From UBA4717 sp045577925 (GTDB lineage Bacteria; Bacillota; Clostridia; Oscillospirales; CAG-272): 38,258 bases of DNA. Under the pieces are notes generated by a model, which had not been told where the DNA came from, ran no database searches, and saw nothing but the letters and a program-made list of their open reading frames with translations. The stretch is taken from the NCBI GenBank assembly GCA_045577925.1, contig JAZNJH010000018.1, positions 1 through 38,258 of the forward strand, read 5' to 3'. The position numbers and the translations under genes were made by a program. Positions within the stretch are counted from its first letter, which is position 1. Each line of letters starts with the position of its first letter. Below are positions 30,976-38,258 of the stretch, piece by piece.

Positions 30976-32343
30976 TCATTTTAAACCGGGCTGGTCTTTC
31001 GGAAGATTTTTCAAGAAACTGAACACAAGCGGTGCGGAAATGAAAAATGCAAGAACGTCCGCTATTGCCTGAGCCGACTGTACGCCGAAAAGACCGAAGA
31101 AGTGTGTCAGTATCATAAGAATCGGCAAGAACAATATACCGCTTCTAAGCATTGATAAAAACGTTGCTTTTTTGTTTTCGCCTATACTCTGGAAAAGCAT
31201 ATTGGAGCATATCGTCAGCGGATGGAAAAATAGTGCCAAAAGCTGTAATTTCAGGCTGAGTGTGCCTATCTGAATGACCATGGGATCATCACGGAACAGA
31301 CCTATCAGGTTGTTTGAAAATAATAATCCAACCACAACGAAAACACCGAGCAACACCTCCCCTGCACCAAAGGTGAAGTAAAAGGCTTTTTTGACTCTCG
31401 AATATATTCCTGCACCATAGTTAAACGATGCAACAGGCTGAAATCCCTGACCGATTCCCAGACCAACGGCAAAGATAAAGAAAGCAATTCTGTTAACAAT
31501 GGATATTGCCGCAACGGCAGGATCTCCGCCAAGCTCGCCTGCCAGATCGTTCAGTGTCATAGTAGAAACGCTGCTCAGTCCCTGACGGCAAAAGCTCGGA
31601 AATCCCGTTGCCATTATCTCAAATATCCCCTTAGGATTTTCTTTAATAAATTTCACACCGAGTTTACTTGAAGTTTTACCCATGAAAAACATTGAGATCA
31701 AGATTAAAAATCCAACAACCTGAGAAAATGCAGTAGAAAGTCCCGCGCCCGCTATTCCCATATCACAACCGAATATCAGTATGGGGTCGCCTATCATATT
31801 CAGAACACCGCCGATGGTAAGACCTATCATCGCAAGAAAAGCTTTACCCTCATATCTCAAAATATTATTCAGCGCAAAGCTTGTCATTGTAACGGGTGAT
31901 GCTATAAGAATATATACGGCATACTCCTTTGCATAAGGAAGGATCGTATCCGTACTGCCGAGTAACAGCATAAGGGGCTCTATAAATATAAGGCCTAAAA
32001 CTGCAATAAGCGTACCTACGCAAAGACACGCCGCAATACTCAACGATGCATAAACGCTTGCACTGTGGGCGTCTTTTTGTCCAAGTTTTCGTGCAATTAT
32101 GCTTCCTGCTCCATGACCGAACATAAACCCGAAAGCCTGAATAATCGCCATGAGTCCAAAGACAACGCCAACTGCACCGCTGGCGCTGTTACCGAGCTCG
32201 CTGACAAAATATGTATCCGCCATATTATAAATATTTGTAACGAGCATACTGATCGTTGTAGGAATACCCAATGTAATTACAAGTTTAGGTATCGGCCAGG
32301 TTGTCATTTTTTCGTATTGATTTACTGCTTTGCTCTGTTTCAT
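30976..32343 (-). CDS. MATE-family efflux transporter
   Basis: I chose the ATG at 32343 (455 residues), with AAGAGAAG upstream. A TTG at 32361 is a possible longer start. It has about 12 hydrophobic segments in two halves, the MATE start pattern PIPKLVITLGIPTTISMLVTNIYNMADTYFVSELG, and GAGSIIARKLGQKD near residue 85. Members export drugs or metabolites by Na+ or H+ antiport. It ends 26 nt before the reductase gene, so the two may be one transcript. Confidence 0.9.
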   Translation of the reverse strand: MKQSKAVNQYEKMTTWPIPKLVITLGIPTTISMLVTNIYNMADTYFVSELGNSASGAVGVVFGLMAIIQAFGFMFGHGAGSIIARKLGQKDAHSASVYASLSIAACLCVGTLIAVLGLIFIEPLMLLLGSTDTILPYAKEYAVYILIASPVTMTSFALNNILRYEGKAFLAMIGLTIGGVLNMIGDPILIFGCDMGIAGAGLSTAFSQVVGFLILISMFFMGKTSSKLGVKFIKENPKGIFEIMATGFPSFCRQGLSSVSTMTLNDLAGELGGDPAVAAISIVNRIAFFIFAVGLGIGQGFQPVASFNYGAGIYSRVKKAFYFTFGAGEVLLGVFVVVGLLFSNNLIGLFRDDPMVIQIGTLSLKLQLLALFFHPLTICSNMLFQSIGENKKATFLSMLRSGILFLPILMILTHFFGLFGVQSAQAIADVLAFFISAPLVFSFLKNLPKDQPGLK

Positions 32344-32467
32344 CTGTTCTTCTCTTTTCAATGTTTTTCGGCATAATGTGTTCTATAAACATCAAACGAT
32401 TAAACTCATCTCTTTCATTGTACCACTAAAGCACTGCCTATTCAATAGCCTTTTGGAAATTTATTAC

Positions 32468-32496
32468 TTGACAAACGAGTTTTGCTGTATTATAAT
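32468..32496 (+). promoter_or_regulatory. Consensus promoter of the valS leader
   Basis: TTGACA (32468-32473), a 17-nt spacer and TATAAT (32491-32496) lie just upstream of the T-box leader. Confidence 0.85.
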
Positions 32497-32502
32497 GATG
32501 AA

Positions 32503-32750
32503 AGAGCGTAAAAGGAATAGTAACCGCAGAGCATCCCGCAGAGAGCGTTCATCCTGGTGCAAGAACGTGTTTGCAAAACGGCGAAGTCGCCTTTCAGCTT
32601 CCGGAAGAAAGTTTATACAAGTAGAACCGGACGTTCCCCGCGTTAAGGGCTTGAGTGCATGATTTTTCATGAACACGGGTGGTACCGCGCAGAAATGCGT
32701 CCCGTTTAAGGTGCCCTTTTTTATTTTTCGGGCACAATATCATTTTCAGA
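32503..32750 (+). ncRNA. T-box leader riboswitch of valS
   Basis: The leader contains the conserved T-box GGGTGGTACCGCG at 32677-32689, whose TGGT pairs with the ACCA end of uncharged tRNA. It is preceded by long stem structures and followed by TGCGTCCCG and a GTGCCC-T6-GGGCAC element. A GTA in the early stem (AGGAATAGTAACC) is a plausible valine specifier but was not folded. Low charging of tRNA-Val should favour read-through into valS. Confidence 0.88.
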
Positions 32751-32766
32751 AAGGTAGCAAAACAAA

Positions 32767-35388
32767 ATGAATCACGAGCTTTCAAAAGCATATGCTCCCG
32801 GTGAGATCGAGGACAGAATTTATAAGAACTGGAACGACAAGGGATATTTCAGACCGTGCGCTGACAAAAACGCCCCTGCTTTCACTATCGTTATTCCCCC
32901 TCCGAACGTTACCGGTCAGCTTCATATGGGTCACGCACTTGACGAGACCTTACAGGACATTCTCATACGCTATAAGCGTATGCAGGGCTTCTCTGCCCTT
33001 TGGGTACCCGGCACAGACCACGCCGGTATCGCAACTCAAATAAAGGTTGAAGAAAACCTCAGAGTTAATGAAAACCTCACCCGTTACGACCTCGGACGTG
33101 AAAAGTTTTTAGAGCGTGTCTGGGACTGGAAGGAACAGTACGGCAACAGAATTATAAATCAGCTTAAAAAGCTTGGCTCGTCATGCGACTGGGAGCGTGA
33201 GCGCTTCACGATGGACGAGGGCTGCTCAAAGGCTGTACGTGAAGTATTCGTAAACCTTTACAATAAGGGACTTATTTACCGCGGCAACAGAATTATCAAC
33301 TGGTGTCCTCATTGTATCACGGCACTTTCGGATGCCGAGGTTGAATACAGCGAACAGGCAGGTAATTTCTGGCATATCAGATACCCCATCAAGGGTACGG
33401 ACAAGTTTGTGACTATTGCAACGACTCGTCCCGAAACTATGCTCGGCGACACGGCTGTTGCAGTAAACCCCAACGACGAGCGCTATACAGACCTTGTTGG
33501 CAAGATGCTCGAGCTTCCGCTTGTGAACCGTGAGATACCCGTTATCGCCGACGATTACGTTGATCTCGAATTCGGTACAGGCTGCGTTAAGATAACACCT
33601 GCGCACGACCCCAACGACTTTATGGTAGGTCAGCGCCACAATCTCCCGATGCCGAGAATTATGAACGACGACGCTACTATCTGCATGCCCGGCACGAAAT
33701 ACGACGGTATGGATAGATACGAGGCAAGAAAGGCTATAATTGCCGACCTCGAAGCAGGCGGATACCTTGTGAAAGTTGAGCCTCACAGCCACAACGTCGG
33801 TACTTGCTACAGATGTAAGACTACCGTTGAGCCGCTTACCTCGAATCAGTGGTTTGTAAAGATGGAGCCTCTTGCAAAGCCTGCTCTTGACGTTGTCAAG
33901 AACGGCGAAGTAAAGTTCGTTCCCGAAAGATTTACTAAAACATATACAAACTGGATGGAAAACGTACACAACTGGTGTATTTCCCGTCAGCTCTGGTGGG
34001 GACACAGAATCCCTGCATTCTACTGCGATGCTTGCGGCGATATGTTCGTTTCCAAAGAAGATATGGACGTATGCCCGAAGTGCGGTGCTAAGGTGCGCCG
34101 TGAAGAAGACGTGCTCGACACGTGGTTCTCATCTGCTCTCTGGCCCTTCTCTACTCTCGGCTGGCCTGAAAACACAGAGGACTTGAAGCGTTACTTCCCG
34201 ACAAGCGTACTCGTAACGGGATATGATATCATATTCTTCTGGGTAGCACGTATGATATTCTCTGCTCTTGAGCACACAGGCAAGGCTCCGTTTGAACACG
34301 TATTCATTCACGGACTTGTACGTGATGCGCAGGGCAGAAAGATGTCAAAGTCGCTCGGTAACGGTATCGACCCGCTTGAAATCATTGACAAGTACGGTGC
34401 GGATGCGCTCAGATTTGCGCTTGCAACGGGTAACTCGCCCGGAAACGATATGCGCTTCTCGGATGAAAAGATCGAGTCTGCGCGTAACTTCACAAACAAG
34501 ATATGGAATGCGGCTCGCTTCGTACTTATGAATCTCGACATTGACAACGTAAGCGTACCCGAAGAGGACAAGCTTGAACTTGAAGATAAGTGGATACTTT
34601 CGCTCTTTAACAAGCTTGCACGTGATGTTGAAGCAAACCTTGACAAGTTCGAGCTTGGTATCGCACTTTCAAAGCTTTACGACTTCATCTGGGACATCTA
34701 CTGCGACTGGTACATTGAGCTTACAAAGCCGCGCCTCGCAGAAAAGGGCTCTGAGGGCAACAAGGTAGCTCAGAACGTACTTGCTTACGTTCTCAGAGAA
34801 ACACTTAAGCTTCTCCATCCCTTTATGCCCTTTATTACAGAAGAAATTTATCAGGCACTTCCCCACGACGAAGACAGCATAATGATCTCACGCTTCCCGA
34901 AGTATGACGAAAATATGACTTTTGATGCTGAGGAAGAAAAGATGAACGCGCTCATTGACGCTGTATATGCACTCAGAAACCGCAGAGCTGAAATGAACGT
35001 ACCTCCGTCAAAGAAGGCTGCCGTTTACATTGTAAGCGAGCGCGCTGATATATACAACGACAAGACCGCGCGTTTCTTTGAAAAGCTTGCGGGCGCATCA
35101 AAGGTAGAATTTACTCCTTGCGGGGATGCAAACGCAGTACAGATAGTAGCAGGAAGCGCAACTCTGTTTGTTCCGCTTGCTGACATCGTTGACTTTGAAA
35201 AGGAACGCGAAAGACTGAGTAAAGAAAAAGAAAAGACGCTTGGTGAAATCGAGCGCCTTGAAAAGAAGCTTTCAAACGAAGGCTTTGTGGCAAAGGCTCC
35301 TGCCGCAGTTATTGACGGAGAGAGAGCAAAGCTTGCAAAATACAAAGAACAGCTTGAAAGCATTGAAGCTGCTATCGCAAAGCTTTAA
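32767..35388 (+). CDS. valS: Valine--tRNA ligase
   Basis: The 873-residue class I aminoacyl-tRNA synthetase has the HIGH signature as HMGH in PPPNVTGQLHMGHALDETLQD. The KMSKS signature is in GRKMSKSLGNGIDPLEI. A CP1 editing domain carries TTRPETMLGDTAVAVNP, and a C-terminal coiled coil (about 805-873) is typical of ValRS. The zinc-binding CDACGDMF...CPKCG pair is present. Length is normal for a bacterial ValRS. It charges tRNA-Val and is the target of the T-box leader upstream. It has its own terminator and is not co-transcribed with the SPFH genes that follow. Confidence 0.97.
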   Translation: MNHELSKAYAPGEIEDRIYKNWNDKGYFRPCADKNAPAFTIVIPPPNVTGQLHMGHALDETLQDILIRYKRMQGFSALWVPGTDHAGIATQIKVEENLRVNENLTRYDLGREKFLERVWDWKEQYGNRIINQLKKLGSSCDWERERFTMDEGCSKAVREVFVNLYNKGLIYRGNRIINWCPHCITALSDAEVEYSEQAGNFWHIRYPIKGTDKFVTIATTRPETMLGDTAVAVNPNDERYTDLVGKMLELPLVNREIPVIADDYVDLEFGTGCVKITPAHDPNDFMVGQRHNLPMPRIMNDDATICMPGTKYDGMDRYEARKAIIADLEAGGYLVKVEPHSHNVGTCYRCKTTVEPLTSNQWFVKMEPLAKPALDVVKNGEVKFVPERFTKTYTNWMENVHNWCISRQLWWGHRIPAFYCDACGDMFVSKEDMDVCPKCGAKVRREEDVLDTWFSSALWPFSTLGWPENTEDLKRYFPTSVLVTGYDIIFFWVARMIFSALEHTGKAPFEHVFIHGLVRDAQGRKMSKSLGNGIDPLEIIDKYGADALRFALATGNSPGNDMRFSDEKIESARNFTNKIWNAARFVLMNLDIDNVSVPEEDKLELEDKWILSLFNKLARDVEANLDKFELGIALSKLYDFIWDIYCDWYIELTKPRLAEKGSEGNKVAQNVLAYVLRETLKLLHPFMPFITEEIYQALPHDEDSIMISRFPKYDENMTFDAEEEKMNALIDAVYALRNRRAEMNVPPSKKAAVYIVSERADIYNDKTARFFEKLAGASKVEFTPCGDANAVQIVAGSATLFVPLADIVDFEKERERLSKEKEKTLGEIERLEKKLSNEGFVAKAPAAVIDGERAKLAKYKEQLESIEAAIAKL

Positions 35389-35398
35389 TTCATGACAT

Positions 35399-35431
35399 AA
35401 AGGGGCTCGCAAAGAGCTCCTTTATTTTTTT
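35399..35431 (+). terminator. Terminator of valS
   Basis: AAAGGGGCTC / GAGCTCCTTT with one G-U pair and a GCAAA loop is followed by ATTTTTTT, 10 nt after the valS stop. Confidence 0.85.
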
Positions 35432-35541
35432 GAAAAATCCCGTAACATTAACACGCCGTTCATAATACTGTTGTATACTTATATTGTAAATATTTCCGCT
35501 TGGGAAAATAAATTACAGATCCAAATGAAAGGGGTATTAAG

Positions 35542-36528
35542 ATGAACAACCCATTCACAAAAGACTTCGCCGATAAAACGGGCAAAAGCTTCAATCCGAA
35601 GAAGTTTTTCACAACGCTTATTATAATAGCGATCGTTATCGCCGTCCTTGCGCTGCTTACTACATGTTGGTACACGGTAGACGAAAAGGAGCAGGCGGTC
35701 ATTATGACCTTTGGCAAGGTAACGGGAACTGCAGACGCAGGTATCCACTTCAAGCTTCCGTTCGGTATACAGACTGTTAAAAAGGTACAGGTCAACGTAT
35801 ACCAGAAGATCGAGCTCGGTTACAGAACCAATCCCTCGGGCGCTGATTATGAGGTCATCGAAACCGAAAGCCGCATGATCACGGGCGACTACAATATCGT
35901 CAACATCGACTTCTTTATTGAATACAAGGTGTCTGACCCTGTCAAGTACTTATTTGCTTCCGAGTCTCCCGAAGTTGTGCTAAAAAATCTCGTACAAAGC
36001 CAGATACGCAACGTTGTAGGCTCTTCCACGGTAGACAGCGTGCTGACAGACGGTAAAGCAAACATACAAAGTCAGATAAAGGATCTTACAACTCAGGTTC
36101 TTGAGGAATATGATGTTGGTCTTATACTTACAGACGTTAAGATACAGGACAGTGAGCCGCCCACAGAATCGGTTATCGAAGCCTTCAAGGCAGTTGAAAC
36201 TGCAAAGCAAGGCGCGGAAACTGCCATAAACCAGGCTAAAGCATATGAAAACTCCGAGCTTCCCAAGGCGCAGGCTGAAGCCGACAAGCTTATTCAGAAC
36301 GCTGAGTATCTCAAGCAGAACCGCATAAACGATGCTACGAAGATCGTTGCGAAGTTCAATGCGATGTACGAGGAATATGCAAAAAATCCCGACATTACAC
36401 GCACAAGAATGTATTACGAAATGATAACCGAGGCACTTCCCGGAGTCAAGCTTTATATAGATGCAGGAGACGGCTCAACGCAAAAGCTTCTGCCTCTTGA
36501 AAACTTCACCGGCGTCGCTGTAAACTAA
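35542..36528 (+). CDS. hflK: SPFH/HflK-like membrane protease modulator
   Basis: The 328-residue protein has one N-terminal transmembrane helix (about 28-48, TLIIIAIVIAVLALLTTCWYTV). An SPFH/band-7 domain follows (VDEKEQAVIMTFGKV...AGIHFKLPFGIQ...), then the long Ala/Glu-rich coiled coil (AKQGAETAINQAKAYENSELPKAQAEADK) of HflK proteins. HflK and HflC form a membrane cage that modulates FtsH. No ftsH lies in the window. It has AAAGGGG before the ATG and starts a three-gene operon with the HflC-like and lipoprotein genes. The symbol follows order and similarity. Confidence 0.8.
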   Translation: MNNPFTKDFADKTGKSFNPKKFFTTLIIIAIVIAVLALLTTCWYTVDEKEQAVIMTFGKVTGTADAGIHFKLPFGIQTVKKVQVNVYQKIELGYRTNPSGADYEVIETESRMITGDYNIVNIDFFIEYKVSDPVKYLFASESPEVVLKNLVQSQIRNVVGSSTVDSVLTDGKANIQSQIKDLTTQVLEEYDVGLILTDVKIQDSEPPTESVIEAFKAVETAKQGAETAINQAKAYENSELPKAQAEADKLIQNAEYLKQNRINDATKIVAKFNAMYEEYAKNPDITRTRMYYEMITEALPGVKLYIDAGDGSTQKLLPLENFTGVAVN

Positions 36529-36545
36529 GAAAGGGGGATACGATA

Positions 36546-37442
36546 ATGTTAAAGAAGATAAAGACGTTTTTTACTTCAACAGTAATTATTGCCGTAATTG
36601 CTCTGGTAATATTTATTGCTCTTACAGGCTCGGTATATACCGTAGCTGAAAACGAGTACGCGTGCGTGTTCCGCTTTTCTAAAATAGTTGATACGGTAGA
36701 CTCCCCAGGACTTCACTTCAAGGTGCCGTTTATCGACACAACAGTCAAATTCCCGAACACTACTCTGCTCTACGACATTCCTCCCTCAGAGGTGCTTACC
36801 GCAGATAAAAAGAGCATGACCGTTGACTGTTATATTCTCTGGAAGATAACCGACCCTCAGGTATTTTATCAAACGCTCGGTACTATCTCCGATGCAAAGG
36901 CAAGACTTAACAATTTTACATATAACTCGCTCAAAAACCTCATGGGTAAGCTTGAGCAGAACGACATTATAAACGAGGACGATGCATCAGAGCGTAACGA
37001 TATATACGCAAATATTAAAACCGAGGTTGACGATATAGCCGGCACGTACGGTATCGACGTTATCGACATAAAGATCAAGCGCTTTGATCTGCCCGAGGAT
37101 AACGCGCAGGCGGTATACTCGCGTATGATCTCCGACCGCAATCAGATAGCGGAAAAATATATTGCAGACGGTGAATATGAGGCATCAATCATCAGAAACA
37201 ACGTTGACAAACAGGTCAACATCATCGTATCCAATGCCGAAGCAGAAGCCGCAAGGCTTATTGCCGAGGGAGAGGGCGAATATATGAGAATGCTTGCTGA
37301 AGCATATTCAAGTGCAGATAAAAAGAGCTTCTACGAATTTATGACAGGTCTTGACGCGCTGAAGGCATCACTTGCAGAGGGTGAAAAGACAGTTATCATC
37401 GGAAAAGATTCCAAGCTTGGAAAGCTTCTTACGGGAAATTAA
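36546..37442 (+). CDS. hflC: SPFH/HflC-like membrane protease modulator
   Basis: The 298-residue protein has an N-terminal transmembrane helix (about 8-30). An SPFH domain follows: VAENEYACVFRFSKIVDTVDSPGLHFKVPFIDT, the family's standard start. The HflC-type RMISDRNQIAEKY, then NAEAEAARLIAEGEGEY and YEFMTGLDALKAS complete the match. It begins 17 nt after the HflK-like stop with AAAGGGGG upstream, so the two are made together, as expected for a hetero-oligomeric complex. Confidence 0.85.
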   Translation: MLKKIKTFFTSTVIIAVIALVIFIALTGSVYTVAENEYACVFRFSKIVDTVDSPGLHFKVPFIDTTVKFPNTTLLYDIPPSEVLTADKKSMTVDCYILWKITDPQVFYQTLGTISDAKARLNNFTYNSLKNLMGKLEQNDIINEDDASERNDIYANIKTEVDDIAGTYGIDVIDIKIKRFDLPEDNAQAVYSRMISDRNQIAEKYIADGEYEASIIRNNVDKQVNIIVSNAEAEAARLIAEGEGEYMRMLAEAYSSADKKSFYEFMTGLDALKASLAEGEKTVIIGKDSKLGKLLTGN

Positions 37443-37460
37443 GATAACAGGAGAAAAAAC

Positions 37461-37988
37461 ATGAAAAGGATTATAGCAATTATTTTATTAGCGCTCTCAC
37501 TTCTTCTCTGCGCGTGTGGCACAGATGCAAATAACGAAGCAGCTGCAGAAGAGGCAAAGGCTTTTCTTACAGGCCAGCTTGAAACGTTTAAAAACGCAAG
37601 CAAGACCGACGTTGACGAGGTTCTTGAAGGCTCAATGGAAAACCTAAACGGTGTTGACGTTTCGCTTTACTATAAGCATTTAGACTATACTATCGGAAAA
37701 TGCAGTGCAACTGATAATACGGCGCAAATTGAGATCACAATAAAAAATCTCGATTTCGGCACGCTTATGGATGACTATTATGAAGAGCTTGTTCCGTATA
37801 TGCTCAGCAGCGTATATGAACCCGAGAAACCGGGTGAAATATTTGCAGGGCTTGTCAACTCAGGTGATTATAAGATACTAGAAAACAACGCTGTGATCGA
37901 GCTTACAAAGAAAGACGGCAAATGGTCGGTAAATGATCCCGAAGCATTTGCGGTTGCTCTTATGCCCGGCGTTGAGCCTATATTTTAA
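37461..37988 (+). CDS. Lipoprotein of unknown function
   Basis: The 175-residue protein has a lipoprotein signal (MKRIIAIILLALSLLLCACG, lipid Cys 17 or 19) followed by a NTF2-like or DUF-type domain of mixed alpha/beta. ETFKNASKTDVDEVLEG, IEITIKNLDFGTLMDDYYEELVPYM and IELTKKDGKWSVNDPEAFAVALMPG are its main parts. Such proteins with a K-K-D-G-K-W end motif are common in Clostridia but have no set function. It begins 18 nt after hflC with CAGGAG upstream and ends at a terminator, so it is the last gene of the SPFH operon. Confidence 0.75.
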   Translation: MKRIIAIILLALSLLLCACGTDANNEAAAEEAKAFLTGQLETFKNASKTDVDEVLEGSMENLNGVDVSLYYKHLDYTIGKCSATDNTAQIEITIKNLDFGTLMDDYYEELVPYMLSSVYEPEKPGEIFAGLVNSGDYKILENNAVIELTKKDGKWSVNDPEAFAVALMPGVEPIF

Positions 37989-37991
37989 GAT

Positions 37992-38024
37992 AAAAGCTCC
38001 CGAACGTTAAGTTCGGGAGCTTTT
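37992..38024 (+). terminator. Terminator of the SPFH operon
   Basis: AAAAGCTCCCGAAC / GTTCGGGAGCTTTT with a GTTAA loop, a perfect 14-bp stem, lies 4 nt after the lipoprotein stop. Confidence 0.9.
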
Positions 38025-38040
38025 ATTATGCACGGTGAGT

Positions 38041-38258
38041 TATACTATCAAGTGCAACAGTAAATAAAAAAGAGAAGCCCATATAAATCCATGGTATAAT
38101 GTAATTACCACAAAACAAAAAACCAAGGAGGATTTATATGAGCTATAAACATCTTCCCATAGCCGAGCGTTGTTGTCTACGGGAATTTTTCAAAAAGGGA
38201 TATAGTTATCGAACAATCGCTGCGCTTTTGGGAAGAACTGTTAGTTCGATTTCAAGAG
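38041..38258 (+). mobile_element. Left end of an IS30-family insertion sequence (cut by window edge)
   Basis: An IS30-type transposase gene starts here, and the stretch 38045-38137 before it should hold the left terminal repeat. The exact end cannot be fixed because the right end is outside the window. A TATAAT at 38095-38100 may be the transposase promoter, with a poor -35. Confidence 0.6.
38138..38258 (+). CDS. IS30-family transposase, N-terminal 40 residues
   Basis: ATG at 38138 with CAAGGAGG upstream opens MSYKHLPIAERCCLREFFKK followed by GYSYRTIAALLGRTVSSISR, the HTH_38 domain that begins IS30-family transposases and binds the inverted repeats. The DDE catalytic part is outside the window, so activity cannot be judged. 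Confidence 0.85.
   Translation, partial: MSYKHLPIAERCCLREFFKKGYSYRTIAALLGRTVSSISR

Noticed and set aside
33226..34005. 259-codon minus-strand frame inside valS
   Set aside because: Antisense shadow of a highly conserved housekeeping gene.

Overview
The window looks like the chromosome of a low-to-moderate GC Gram-positive of the class Clostridia (Ruminococcus/Oscillospiraceae-like gut commensal). The evidence is a T-box leader in front of valS, several TTGACA-N17-TATAAT-type promoters, AGGAGG ribosome binding sites, an S-layer-homology protein, YD-repeat (Rhs) cassettes and many strong rho-independent hairpins. The genus is a guess. No rRNA, tRNA or CRISPR array was seen.

Layout. (1) 1-1640, minus strand: a phage-type lysis module (XhlA-like, holin, amidase) and the first codons of one more gene. 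(2) 1678-6848, plus strand: a compact six-gene cluster (DUF-type nucleotidyltransferase, thymidylate-kinase-like P-loop kinase, acyl carrier protein, BtrH-like protein, acyl-ACP/CoA ligase, CYTH protein). It looks like an undescribed small-molecule or modification pathway. (3) 6849-14324, minus strand: three 5'-truncated Rhs tip cassettes, each with its own C-terminal domain and following putative immunity gene, separated by hairpins. Two cassettes start at near-identical consensus promoters. (4) 14362-14763: a small HTH regulator. Its upstream 17-bp palindrome recurs in front of the lysis module and the six-gene cluster. (5) 15302-26296, minus strand: a 3253-residue secreted beta-helix adhesin, a 46-residue peptide gene and an SLH protein with a PETEV repeat. 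The last two end in the same tail, NGTVWG. (6) 26538-28964, minus strand: a one-TM protein, an unknown small protein, a TetR regulator, a promoter/terminator segment bounded by inverted repeats, and a tyrosine recombinase. (7) 29384-37988: housekeeping-like genes (YgjP-type metallopeptidase, aldo-keto reductase, MATE transporter, T-box and valS, HflK/HflC-like pair, lipoprotein). (8) 38041-38258: the left end of an IS30-family element, cut by the window edge.

How the parts may work together (inference). The recombinase and the 19-bp inverted repeats around a promoter-plus-terminator segment form a plausible phase switch for the tetR-to-adhesin region. The four GGACA-N5-TGTCC-type sites suggest one regulator, probably the 14362 gene, controls the lysis module, the six-gene cluster and itself. 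The Rhs cassettes look like a store of displaced toxin tips whose immunity genes are kept expressed by promoters at the truncation junctions.
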